The translations under genes were made by a program, and so were the position numbers. From Gammaproteobacteria bacterium (GTDB lineage Bacteria; Pseudomonadota; Gammaproteobacteria; Coxiellales; Coxiellaceae): 15,755 bases of DNA. Location: NCBI GenBank assembly GCA_021774015.1, contig JAJFJO010000325.1:1-15755 (forward strand). The letters run 5' to 3'. The notes under the pieces are model-generated. The model was given only the letters and a program-made list of their open reading frames with translations. It had not been told where the DNA came from and did not search any database. Shown here piece after piece: positions 1 to 7,346 of the stretch; within the stretch, counting starts at the first letter, position 1, and each line of letters starts with the position of its first letter.

Positions 1-779
1 GGTTTGATGAAGTTAATGACATCGTTTCTTGCTACTTTCCAATCAATAGTCTTGATCTTTTTTTCTAAATGTTCGATGAGCCACTCTTTATTAACAACTA
101 AGTCTTTCCCGCGCCAAGGACCTTGTTGAAATAAGGCGGCACTTAATAACTTATAATTAATATCTGCCTTTTGAGTGACATACCAAATGAAGTCATACCA
201 ATCTCGACCCTTTACATAGGTGCGACACAAAAGTGCATGAATTTTTCCAGCAAATAAACTTTCTGTATTTTGTATTGTTATCGAAAATGGTGATGGGAAA
301 TCTACAATTTTATTTTTAAAGACTGAGCCCCGTGGTGGAGCAGTATCTATTTCTAATTTTATCGTTATAACTTGTTTGTCTGATGCATTCCTCTCATATT
401 GTAAGTTCAAAATTTTTCCGAAAGAATTTTCTTTTAAAAAAGCTTTTTTAACAGTTTGATTTGCCTTTGAGCGATCGGTAACATTCAACGATAGATCATA
501 TAACCCAAATTCAGTTTCAATCTCTTTGATATATGGTTGCCATATAAAATCCACGTCTTTTTTATATAAAATGAAATCCAAATCTTCAGAAAAGCGCGGT
601 AGATTATATGCAATACGTAAGCAAGTACCACCATGAAAGGCACCCACCTTAAAGAAGCCGCTTCGGCTGAGTGCTGATAGAGCAATTTCCTGAGCAATTT
701 CCTTTAAAGCATTTATCTTATCTCGCTTATTGGCTGGACGATAATAAGCAATTCTATCTTCAATGATTTTAATGCTCAC
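1..779 (-). CDS. AbiEii-family nucleotidyltransferase toxin, C-terminus cut by window edge
   Basis: Translating the minus strand from a GTG at 779 gives an uninterrupted frame to the left edge (259 full codons). The GTG overlaps the upstream antitoxin's TGA by 4 nt (GTGA), typical of coupled TA genes. The signatures of the AbiEii/COG2253 nucleotidyltransferase family are in order: GGT at residues 50-52 followed by an Arg, RFSEDLDF at 62-69 (S64, D66, D68), LEID at 142-145, and KGRDWYDF at 190-197. In the family, such toxins act as NTP transferases that stop growth; some AbiE pairs block phage, and the toxin is neutralised by AbiEi without stable protein contact (type IV TA). All key residues seen are intact, so the toxin looks functional. 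Family members are around 300 residues, so only a short C-terminal part should be missing. The cellular target cannot be read from sequence. Confidence 0.88.
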   Translation of the reverse strand, partial: MSIKIIEDRIAYYRPANKRDKINALKEIAQEIALSALSRSGFFKVGAFHGGTCLRIAYNLPRFSEDLDFILYKKDVDFIWQPYIKEIETEFGLYDLSLNVTDRSKANQTVKKAFLKENSFGKILNLQYERNASDKQVITIKLEIDTAPPRGSVFKNKIVDFPSPFSITIQNTESLFAGKIHALLCRTYVKGRDWYDFIWYVTQKADINYKLLSAALFQQGPWRGKDLVVNKEWLIEHLEKKIKTIDWKVARNDVINFIK

Positions 780-1411
780 TTTGAAATGTCCTTCAGTAAT
801 TTTTTTAAAACAGTTTGTACGCGTTTAGATGGGTAGTCTTTGCATAATGCTTTTAAACATACCAAATCACTAGATTGAATATCCTCTTCTTCAATACGTA
901 AATCATTATACAGATCTTGAAGTGAATCCCAATCTGTTTTACGGGCATAAATATAATCGGCCAATGCTTTCCAGGGAGCTGCTATAAGAAAAATGTAACC
1001 TGCAGACTCAACACGTTCTACATATTGGAAAAACATTTTTTCAGGCGTGTGGTGGTAGCTATACAAACCGATCACCGTCTCAAATTTTTTTGTTCGTCGT
1101 GTAGTCGCAGAAGTGGTGCTATAAACTGCCTCAGGTATCCACCCATGGTAAGACAACGCCGATTCAAAGCTAATATAAGAAGGGCCATAGATAACTTGTG
1201 CAAGCTCAAAAGGTTCATATTCTGGTGCTTTATGCGGAAAGGTAATGAGGTAAAGACCACGACGAATGGATTTTAAAAAACCATGCCTAATAGCATATTT
1301 AACGGCATCGTAACGTTTTTGGTGCTGATCGTGAAAAAATACCTGCAAATCCACATCGCGCAGGTAAGCTTTTTTCCAACCCAATAACCAGTCTTTGAAT
1401 GTTTTACTCAT
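776..1411 (-). CDS. AbiEi-type antitoxin / transcriptional repressor
   Basis: A 211-residue protein if started at the ATG at 1411. The N-terminus (MSKTFKDWLL...) leads into a winged-helix-like segment ending in IRRGLYLI (about residues 15-55). It is followed by the EPFELAQVIYGPSYISFESALSYHG region characteristic of COG5340/AbiEi proteins, then an Arg/Lys-rich stretch (TTRRTKKFE) and a helical C-terminus rich in Lys. AbiEi proteins combine an N-terminal DNA-binding domain for autorepression with a C-terminal antitoxin domain. It is immediately upstream of, and 4 nt overlapping, the AbiEii toxin gene. The frame stays open to an ATG at 1468 (230 residues), but that would make the perfect inverted repeat at 1427-1451 coding. 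No start has a good ribosome binding site, so 1411 is chosen by domain boundary and operator position. Family call firm, start uncertain. Confidence 0.82.
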   Translation of the reverse strand: MSKTFKDWLLGWKKAYLRDVDLQVFFHDQHQKRYDAVKYAIRHGFLKSIRRGLYLITFPHKAPEYEPFELAQVIYGPSYISFESALSYHGWIPEAVYSTTSATTRRTKKFETVIGLYSYHHTPEKMFFQYVERVESAGYIFLIAAPWKALADYIYARKTDWDSLQDLYNDLRIEEEDIQSSDLVCLKALCKDYPSKRVQTVLKKLLKDISK

Positions 1412-1426
1412 AACTGAAATATACAC

Positions 1427-1451
1427 GAAACTAGAGTTTTTTTCTAGTTTC
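1427..1451 (-). promoter_or_regulatory. Candidate AbiEi operator: perfect 8-bp inverted repeat
   Basis: GAAACTAG (1427-1434), a 9-nt A/T-rich spacer, then CTAGTTTC (1444-1451), ending 16 nt before the antitoxin ATG. A further AACTAGTT palindrome sharing the ACTAG core lies at 1499-1506. AbiEi repressors studied elsewhere bind inverted repeats ahead of their own gene, so autoregulation is the natural reading; binding itself is inferred. No convincing -35/-10 pair was found nearby. Confidence 0.45.
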
Positions 1452-1583
1452 ATGCGAAATAAACCCATTTCCTATTTGTAGAGAAATAAAAAAGCTCTAA
1501 CTAGTTGAATTTTAATTGTTTTTAAAATAGGCTGATGGTTAAATAAAGATAAGCTGTAGGTTGTTGATTATAATGAATTATTT
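1452..1583. other. A+T-rich intergenic stretch, no gene seen
   Basis: Together with the neighbouring operator and tRNA relic this forms a roughly 370-nt gap between the antitoxin and the pilin gene. No ORF with a ribosome binding site was found. A TATAAT-like word occurs at 1569-1574, but without a matching -35 element, and the surrounding bases are nearly palindromic, so direction is undecided. Confidence 0.4.
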
Positions 1584-1684
1584 CTCCATGGAGACAAATC
1601 GAATGCCCGACCCCGGCTAAAACCATGCTGGAACAGGCTCTACTGATTACGAATTAGTTGCTCTATCAACTGAATTACATCGAC
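1584..1684 (-). pseudogene. Decayed tRNA-Thr(CGU)-like gene split by a ~28-nt insertion
   Basis: Read on the minus strand from 1684, the sequence follows a standard bacterial tRNA-Thr(CGU): a 7-nt acceptor strand GTCGATG, TA, a D-arm ATTCAGTTGATAGAGC, then ACTAA-TTCGTAA-TCAGT with anticodon CGT at 1651-1649. Against the usual form (GCCGGTG, GCTCAGTTGGTAGAGC, ACTGA) the changes in this half are C-to-T or G-to-A transitions, and they break base pairs in the D and anticodon stems. The expected variable loop and T-arm appear only after about 28 extra nt (1640-1613): GGTC, then GGGCA-TTCGATT-TGTCT (1608-1592), which pairs with two G-U pairs around a classic T-loop. The 3' acceptor (1591-1585) no longer matches well and no CCA follows. 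I read it as a pseudogene; the comparison sequence is from memory. A short CCCCGG/CCGGGG inverted repeat (1611-1616, 1684-1689) also frames it. Confidence 0.6.
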
Positions 1685-1721
1685 CGGGGCACCCAAAACC
1701 ACTACCGTATTTTTTCCGGTA

Positions 1722-1751
1722 TTGAGTGTGATATGCAATAACGAATATGCT
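1722..1751 (+). promoter_or_regulatory. Weak candidate sigma-70 promoter for the pil operon
   Basis: TTGAGT (1722-1727) and TATGCT (1746-1751) are separated by 18 nt, each matching four of six consensus bases, about 30 nt ahead of the pilin ATG. It is the best pair I found in the 97 nt between the tRNA relic and pilA. No sigma-54 type GG/GC motif was seen, although sigma-54 drives pilA in several relatives. Confidence 0.25.
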
Positions 1752-1781
1752 CTTAGCACCCAATGGTTAAGAGGCAAATCA

Positions 1782-2204
1782 ATGAAAACTCGCTATACCG
1801 GATTTACACTAATGGAACTCATGATCGTTATTGCGATCATCGGTATTCTCGTGGCTATTGCTATTCCATCTTATAAGAATTACACCCGCCGCGCGCATTA
1901 TACTGAGATTGTGCAAGCTGCTGCACCCTTTAAAATCGGCGTGGAGGAATGCTATCAAATTATAGGAACGCTAAATGAATGCCAGGCGGGTGAGAATGGT
2001 GTTCCACCGGCCATTCCTTCAGGCAGTGGTGCAGGTTTAGTAGAGGCAATTAACGTTAACAACAATGGCATTATTAACATCACACCTAAAACGAAATATG
2101 GTATTAAATCTAAAGATAGCTATGTGCTCACACCTATTTCAATCAACGATGTACTTACGTGGCAAGCTAGCGGTGGTGGTGTGGTGGCAGGTTATGCAAA
2201 ATAA
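1782..2204 (+). CDS. pilA: Type IV major pilin precursor (PilA-like)
   Basis: A 140-residue prepilin that forms the pilus fibre after cleavage by PilD. It has a short class-a leader MKTRYTG, cleavage after G7, the methylated F8 as residue +1, the essential E12 (+5), and the long hydrophobic helix LMIVIAIIGILVAIAIPSY. The head carries one Cys pair, C57 and C67, within VEECYQIIGTLNEC, followed by AGENGVP, a pattern common in gammaproteobacterial pilins. The C-terminus (SGGGVVAGYAK) lacks the disulfide loop of Pseudomonas-type pilins, and a Trp at 127 is kept. The ATG at 1782 is chosen because GAGG (1771-1773 region) lies at the right distance and it yields a standard leader; an upstream ATG-less extension from 1722 would spoil it. 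It overlaps pilB by 11 nt, so the pilin shares a message with the assembly machinery. Confidence 0.92.
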   Translation: MKTRYTGFTLMELMIVIAIIGILVAIAIPSYKNYTRRAHYTEIVQAAAPFKIGVEECYQIIGTLNECQAGENGVPPAIPSGSGAGLVEAINVNNNGIINITPKTKYGIKSKDSYVLTPISINDVLTWQASGGGVVAGYAK

Positions 2205-3744
2205 TTTAGGCTTAATACAAGCATTAGAGCATAACGGCATCGATGTTAGTCAGCTTACTACAGCCAACCAATGTGCAAACGAGTCTGGCCAACCTTTACC
2301 GCTTTACTTAGCTGCCCGTGGGATTATTAGCGCTCAAACTATCGCCGATGCCTGCTCGCAATTTTTTGGTTTGCCTATTGTTGACTTGCATTTTTATGAT
2401 GCCGAACAATGTCCCGTCAATAGCATTGACATTGATCTTATTAAAAAACACTGGATACTGCCCTTATCAAAAATTAACAATAATTTAACACTGGCTATTT
2501 GCGACCCAAAGAGTTTTTCAGTTATTGAAACCATTGAATTTAAAGCTAGCTTAAAAATAAAAATAGTATTTGCTGCTTGTGAGCCCCTTTTGAAAATTAT
2601 TAACCATCTCTTATCTGAATCACTATATAAAAGTATGATGCAAATAGAAACTAACGAAAACGATTATTCTATTACTGCGCTAGTGGAGCAAATCGTCAGC
2701 GATGCCGTTCACCAAAAAGCCTCAGACATTCACTTTGAAAATTTTGCACACATTTATTGTATCCGCATGCGCATTGATGGTTTGCTGCATACAATACTGA
2801 CATTACCCGCACATCTATCAAAAAGCATCAACTCTCGTTTAAAAATTCTAGCAGACCTCGATATTGCTGAGCGCCGCAAGCCACAAGATGGGCGCTTTCA
2901 ATTTACTTCATTATTAGGCATTCAACGTGATTGCCGAGTTAATTTTTGCCCCACCATTATTGGCGAGAAAGCTGTCATACGGATTTTAGACACACAAACA
3001 CAATTGCTACACATCCATCAACTCGGCATGACACCGAAACAAGAACAATTGTTTTTATCCGCATTGCAGCACTCACAAGGGCTGATTTTAGTAACCGGCC
3101 CAACTGGCAGTGGAAAAACCATTACACTCTACGCAGCACTCCAACAGCTAGACTATAAAACCAAAAATATCACCACCGTTGAAAATCCTGTTGAAATACA
3201 ACTTAACGGCATCAATCAAATCAGCGTTAATCATGCGTTAGGACTCGATTTTGCACAGGCATTAAGAAGCCTGCTGCGTCAAGACCCAGACATTATCATG
3301 ATCGGTGAAATACGTGACGAAGAAACTGCTGCTATGGCAATAAGAGCTGCGCAAACAGGTCATTTGGTAATTGCTACTTTACATACGAACAATACCGTCG
3401 AATCTATTAACCGACTGCACAACATCGGCATTAGCTATTTTAATATTGCATCTTGCCTGAAGTGTGTCGTAGCGCAACGTCTTGCTAGACGATCGTGCAC
3501 ATACTGCAATAAAAAGCAGTCACAAGACTGCAAGCACTGTGTTGATGGCTACTCAGGCCGCACCGGTATTTATGAACTATTACCAATTAATACGGAATTG
3601 CAAAATCTCATTGTTAAAGGCAGCGATGCAAATATGCTAAAAGCTGCTGCGGTCAATGCAGGAATGCGAACACTACAAGAACACGCTGAAAAATTGGTGA
3701 GTGAAAAAATAACGACTCAAGCAGAGGTTGAACGTGTTTGTTAA
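2194..3744 (+). CDS. pilB: Type IV pilus extension ATPase PilB
   Basis: A 516-residue hexameric motor ATPase of the GspE/PilB family that drives pilus polymerisation from the cytoplasmic side. It has an N-terminal MshEN/T2SSE-N domain (about residues 1-150), then the core ATPase: Walker A GPTGSGKT at 302-309 (K308), Walker B with IIMIGEIRDE (E372), the following QTGHLVIATLHTN His-box, and the C-terminal tetracysteine zinc site C435-x2-C438...C446-x2-C449 preceding GRTGIYELLP. Members are usually near 560-570 residues; this one is shorter, apparently in the N-terminal part and linker. The frame is open far upstream inside pilA, but the ATG at 2194 follows GGCAGG and sits 11 nt before the pilA stop, so translational coupling is likely. 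All catalytic and metal residues are present. Confidence 0.95.
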   Translation: MQNNLGLIQALEHNGIDVSQLTTANQCANESGQPLPLYLAARGIISAQTIADACSQFFGLPIVDLHFYDAEQCPVNSIDIDLIKKHWILPLSKINNNLTLAICDPKSFSVIETIEFKASLKIKIVFAACEPLLKIINHLLSESLYKSMMQIETNENDYSITALVEQIVSDAVHQKASDIHFENFAHIYCIRMRIDGLLHTILTLPAHLSKSINSRLKILADLDIAERRKPQDGRFQFTSLLGIQRDCRVNFCPTIIGEKAVIRILDTQTQLLHIHQLGMTPKQEQLFLSALQHSQGLILVTGPTGSGKTITLYAALQQLDYKTKNITTVENPVEIQLNGINQISVNHALGLDFAQALRSLLRQDPDIIMIGEIRDEETAAMAIRAAQTGHLVIATLHTNNTVESINRLHNIGISYFNIASCLKCVVAQRLARRSCTYCNKKQSQDCKHCVDGYSGRTGIYELLPINTELQNLIVKGSDANMLKAAAVNAGMRTLQEHAEKLVSEKITTQAEVERVC

Positions 3745-4945
3745 AAAAATTCACTTTAGTTGGCGAGCTGTCGATGCAAGCGGCATGTGCGTTATTGGCA
3801 AACATGTTTCAAAAAATTTGAGCACATTAAAAAAAGAGCTTCAAGATAAAGATCTAACACTGCTTAGCATTAAACAACAAACTGATATTTCAATTTCATT
3901 CTCTCAAAAAACCACCAAATCTCAATCCCAACACAATTTTATTCGAGAGATTGCTACACTTTTACGCACCAATATTAATATCAATCATGCACTCATACTT
4001 TTAAACAGTGCCTATCAACAAGATGGCGATATGCAATCGATAATCAACACCACACAACAACATTTAGAACAAGGTATAAGTTTTGCAGATGCGCTCAGCA
4101 AACAAAATTTATTCGACACCATCACCATTGCTATGATCAAAACGGGGGAGCAAACAGGCACGCTCGGAAACACCTTAATAGAGTTAGCCCAATACCAAGA
4201 GAAAATAAACAAGATACGTAGCCAACTACTGCGTGCTTTAAGCTACCCTCTTATCGTCTTATGCGCATCACTATGTATTACTCTGGCATTATTATTGTTT
4301 GTTGTACCACAGTTCGAAAGTATTTTTAGCGATTTTGGCGCCCAACTACCACTACTGACTCGAATTATTGTCAGCTGCGCAAACTTGATTACTCAGCAAT
4401 GGTATGTTGTATTAATTATCGTATTACTAAGCATTATCATGCCCGTTTTTTATTACCGGCACAGTTCAACATTCCAGCAAGGATTGCAACATGCATTGAA
4501 ACATACACCATTAATCAGTCCGATTATCAACACAGCCATGCTCGCTCGCTGGTCGCAAATGACGGCCACCACTCTGCGAGCTGGCGTCCCCATACATCAA
4601 GCACTGGAAGCAACGGCCAGCTGCATTGGTTTAACTTATTATCAACGTGCATTGGAAACAGCCGTTATGCATCTAAAATCTGGGTTGAGCTTGCAGCAAG
4701 CACTCATTCAAGTCGATATTTTTCCACAAAGAATAGTGGAAATGATATCCATTGGTGAAGCAACAGGAAATCTTGATGCCATGTTTCAGCAAATCACTCT
4801 CACTTACCAAGAGCAATTTGATTCTCTAATTGAAAACTTGAGCAAATGGCTGGAGCCTGTCATTATGATTATTCTGGCAGCATTGATAGGTACGATTATC
4901 ATTGCTATGTATTTACCTGTATTTCAAATTGGTATGGTTGTCTGA
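3734..4945 (+). CDS. pilC: Type IV pilus inner-membrane platform protein PilC
   Basis: A 403-residue GspF/PilC-family platform that couples the PilB motor to pilin insertion. It shows the usual duplicated cytoplasmic GspF domain: the first copy runs from about residue 68 (FIREIATLLRTNININHAL) with GEQTG at 138-142, the second from about 285 with GEATG at 341-345. Three hydrophobic spans lie near residues 172-192, 223-243 and 375-397, the last close to the C-terminus as in the family. I chose the GTG at 3734: GAGG lies 6 nt before it, whereas the TTG at 3728 abuts the ribosome binding site. This gives an 11-nt overlap with pilB, the same overlap as pilA-pilB. The stop TGA shares its A with the pilD ATG. 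Confidence 0.93.
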   Translation: MFVKKIHFSWRAVDASGMCVIGKHVSKNLSTLKKELQDKDLTLLSIKQQTDISISFSQKTTKSQSQHNFIREIATLLRTNININHALILLNSAYQQDGDMQSIINTTQQHLEQGISFADALSKQNLFDTITIAMIKTGEQTGTLGNTLIELAQYQEKINKIRSQLLRALSYPLIVLCASLCITLALLLFVVPQFESIFSDFGAQLPLLTRIIVSCANLITQQWYVVLIIVLLSIIMPVFYYRHSSTFQQGLQHALKHTPLISPIINTAMLARWSQMTATTLRAGVPIHQALEATASCIGLTYYQRALETAVMHLKSGLSLQQALIQVDIFPQRIVEMISIGEATGNLDAMFQQITLTYQEQFDSLIENLSKWLEPVIMIILAALIGTIIIAMYLPVFQIGMVV

Positions 4946-5814
4946 TGTCTACAATGATTGATGTTCTAAATAGTAACCTTTGGCTCACACTTATTTTTGT
5001 CGCGCTCTTGGGTCTTGTAGTAGGTAGTTTTCTAAATGTCGTTATTTATCGATACCCCATCATTCTAAAACGCGAATGGAAACAAGAGTGTCATGAATTT
5101 TTAAACCTACCGGCTGAAGAAAACGTTGAGCCATTCAATCTTATTAAACCACGATCACGCTGCCCACAATGCCATGCGCCAATAAAAGCTTGGCATAATA
5201 TCCCTGTCCTTACCTATTTAATCCTTGGTGGAAAATGTGCGAACTGTAAAAAATCGATCTCACCGATCTATCCCTTTGTTGAAATTTTGTGTGCTGCATT
5301 AACCGTACTCGTATTTTGGCACTTTGGACTCACTGAAAAAGCTGTGGTTGCCACTATGTTCACGTGGGGGTTAATCGTTTTAAGCTTTATCGATATCAAC
5401 GAACAAATTCTACCAGACACCATTGTCTATATATTATTGTGGTTGGGCTTATTGAGTTCTGTGTTTTTCATGTTTGCCAACCCTAATCAAGCAATTTTAG
5501 GCGCGATTATGGGCTACTTATTATTGTGGGCCATTGCACATGTATTTAAGTTTATTCGCAAGGTTGATGGCATGGGGCATGGCGATTTCAAAATGCTAGC
5601 GATGCTAGGTGCCTGGATGGGTGTTTATAATATATTAAATATCGTTATTTTTGCTACGATCGCAGCGCTTATTGTCGGCAGCATTATGATGTTAAATAAG
5701 AAATTAACGCGGCAACAACCATTATCTTTTGGCCCATTTTTAGCAATTGGCGGTTGGGTAACTTTAATGTATGGTCCAAGTTTATTAGCCCTGATTCAAA
5801 AGGCCGTGCGCTAA
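4945..5814 (+). CDS. pilD: Prepilin peptidase / N-methyltransferase PilD
   Basis: A 289-residue polytopic inner-membrane aspartyl protease that cleaves prepilin leaders and N-methylates residue +1; in many bacteria it also serves type II secretion pseudopilins. The N-terminal VVGSFLNVVIYRYP motif is followed by the cytoplasmic loop with the zinc-binding cysteines C73-x2-C76 and C98-x2-C101 (RCPQCHAPIKAWHNIPVLTY). The two catalytic aspartates are D150 in SFIDINEQILPD and D214 in GMGHGDFKMLAMLGAWMG. About seven or eight hydrophobic segments follow the loop. The ATG at 4945 overlaps the pilC stop by one base (TGATG); MIDVL at 4954 is an alternative. A longer upstream frame through pilC has no support. 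Its stop overlaps coaE by one base. Confidence 0.96.
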   Translation: MSTMIDVLNSNLWLTLIFVALLGLVVGSFLNVVIYRYPIILKREWKQECHEFLNLPAEENVEPFNLIKPRSRCPQCHAPIKAWHNIPVLTYLILGGKCANCKKSISPIYPFVEILCAALTVLVFWHFGLTEKAVVATMFTWGLIVLSFIDINEQILPDTIVYILLWLGLLSSVFFMFANPNQAILGAIMGYLLLWAIAHVFKFIRKVDGMGHGDFKMLAMLGAWMGVYNILNIVIFATIAALIVGSIMMLNKKLTRQQPLSFGPFLAIGGWVTLMYGPSLLALIQKAVR

Positions 5815-6410
5815 TGCTCTGCATTGGATTAACAGGCGGTATTGGCAGTGGCAAAAGCACAGTTGCTGATTTTTTTTCTGAACACGGTATTGATATCATT
5901 GATGCGGATATTATTGCTCGTCAAATCACAGAACCCGGCACTCCCGCCCTCAAAAACATTGCGGATCGTTTTGGTGCAAAAATTGTAAACCCGGACGGCA
6001 GCATGAATCGCAAGCAGCTTCGACATATTGTATTTAATGATGAAGCCGAGCGCTTATGGTTGGAATCATTACTACACCCAATGATTAGACAAAAGATGGC
6101 TGAAGCAATACGTCACTCTAGCTCACCATATTGTATTGCTGTTATTCCACTACTCGCCAAAGCAAAAAGTATCGACTACATCGATAGAGTATTGGTGATC
6201 GATACTCCAAAAGAATTACAAATCCAGCGTGCTAAAGAGAGAGATCAAGCAAGTGAAGCGCATATACAAGCAATTATCGACTCACAAAGTGATCGCAAAG
6301 CCAAATTACTGATGGCAGATGATGTGATTATCAATAATTCAAGCCTTGGAAACCTTAAAGAAAAGGTTGATAAGCTGCATCAAGAATATCTTGGGCTGGT
6401 GAACAGCTAA
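5814..6410 (+). CDS. coaE: Dephospho-CoA kinase
   Basis: A 198-residue cytosolic P-loop kinase performing the last step of coenzyme A synthesis, ATP-dependent phosphorylation of the 3'-hydroxyl of dephospho-CoA. Visible features: Walker A GGIGSGKS at residues 8-15, the DADIIAR motif (D30, D32, R36), LLHPMIR at 87-92, PLL at 112-114, and the C-terminal QRAKERD...IDSQSDRKAKLLMADDVIINN block that closes the family signature. Length matches the family (about 200). One small oddity: the motif usually read PLL-x-E is PLLAK here (K116). It starts at an ATG overlapping the pilD stop by one base (TAATG). A pilD-coaE linkage is a well-known gammaproteobacterial arrangement and means CoaE shares the pilus transcript, though an internal promoter cannot be excluded. 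Confidence 0.96.
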   Translation: MLCIGLTGGIGSGKSTVADFFSEHGIDIIDADIIARQITEPGTPALKNIADRFGAKIVNPDGSMNRKQLRHIVFNDEAERLWLESLLHPMIRQKMAEAIRHSSSPYCIAVIPLLAKAKSIDYIDRVLVIDTPKELQIQRAKERDQASEAHIQAIIDSQSDRKAKLLMADDVIINNSSLGNLKEKVDKLHQEYLGLVNS

Positions 6411-6530
6411 CGACGAAACCACACCCTCTGTCAATCACCAACAAACTAAATCACTTATAATTCATACCAATACATGCTATTATTCATGCTGACGTACTAA
6501 CGATATGAAAACACAGCTGGAGTCACGCAA

Positions 6531-7346
6531 ATGGATGCGCCTAAAACAGCAAAAACAACAACGAACGCTGTCTCACAAAAGATTATCTTCGAACAGCCCA
6601 TCAATGATCCGATGCGCATTTGCCTCCGACTAGAGCACCTCTACCGACAACTCAATCATAATATCGAAGGAACAACTGAGTCAGAAAGCAGAGCCTCCAT
6701 GCAGGCGTTGTTAAAAACACTTAACGTGATTGACCGTCCTGACTTAAAATCTAAAATGACACAGACACTTGGGCAGCTATCAACAAGCCTCGCACAACTT
6801 GAACAATTTCCACAAGTGAATCAAGGAAGGCTACATACCACTTTGGCCAAGCTCGATAAACTGTCATTACAGTTTCATCAACGCGGCTCTCGCATCGCTG
6901 AAAGCTTGCGTTGCAATGAGTTTCTCAATCAGGTACGTCTGCAATTAAACAACCCTGCTGGCCCTTGCAACTATAAATCACCTGCTTACGCTTTATGGTT
7001 AGCAAGCTCTGCCGAAGATCGCATCCAGGATATAAAAAACTGGACTCAAGAGCTTGACCATTTATATTCTGCAGCGCATTTAATTTTAAAACTAGTACGT
7101 GATACATCACCACCGCAACCTCAAATCGCTAGCAATGGTTTTTATCAACAATCTCTCAACCCAACATTGCCCTGCCAGCTTGTGCGCATTAGTTTAGATC
7201 GCAGCCTCAAAGTCTATCCTGAATTTAGTGTCGGTCGGCATCGTCTTGTGGTTCGCTTTCTTTCTCCCAACTTTTCTGATGAAGGTATAAAAGCCTCTCA
7301 AGCACGCAAAGATATTGAGTTTGAATTGAGTTGCTGCCGGGCTTAA
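6531..7346 (+). CDS. zapD: Cell division protein ZapD
   Basis: A 271-residue protein of the ZapD/YacF (DUF1342) family, which cross-links FtsZ filaments at the division site. Recognition rests on the N-terminal IIFEQPINDPMRICLRLEHLY (about residues 18-38), the helical middle (LDKLSLQFHQRGSRIAESLRCNEFLNQVRLQL), and the C-terminal beta-rich part with FYQQSLNPTLPCQLVRISL and YPEFSVGRHRLVVRF. It is somewhat longer than the roughly 250 residues of the E. coli protein because of a polar N-terminal extension (TAKTTTNAVSQK). GGAG at 6519-6522 lies 8 nt before the ATG. It follows coaE after 120 nt, which include a TATAAT box at 6456-6461 without a good -35, so it may have its own promoter. The yacG gene that often follows zapD is not found here. 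Confidence 0.9.
   Translation: MDAPKTAKTTTNAVSQKIIFEQPINDPMRICLRLEHLYRQLNHNIEGTTESESRASMQALLKTLNVIDRPDLKSKMTQTLGQLSTSLAQLEQFPQVNQGRLHTTLAKLDKLSLQFHQRGSRIAESLRCNEFLNQVRLQLNNPAGPCNYKSPAYALWLASSAEDRIQDIKNWTQELDHLYSAAHLILKLVRDTSPPQPQIASNGFYQQSLNPTLPCQLVRISLDRSLKVYPEFSVGRHRLVVRFLSPNFSDEGIKASQARKDIEFELSCCRA

Noticed and set aside
485..697. Minus-strand 70-codon frame starting MLRKLLYQHS
   Set aside because: It is an alternative frame inside AbiEii; the frame from 779 has all family motifs.
1610..1692. Plus-strand tRNA-Arg(ACG) reading of the tRNA-like locus, ending CCGGGGC-ACC
   Set aside because: The anticodon loop TTACGAA and a terminal ACC look tempting, but there is no T-loop or D-arm in that direction, whereas the minus strand shows the D arm, anticodon arm and T-loop of tRNA-Thr.
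1690..1781. Sigma-54 promoter for pilA
   Set aside because: No GG-N10-GC (-24/-12) element at a usable distance was seen.
2065..2193. Upstream extension of pilB starting within pilA
   Set aside because: It would overlap pilA by 140 nt in another frame and adds residues unlike the family; the ATG at 2194 has a ribosome binding site and a normal N-terminus.
4846..4944. Upstream extension of pilD within the pilC 3' end
   Set aside because: It lies antiphase over the conserved third membrane helix of PilC; the ATG at 4945 gives the typical PilD start.
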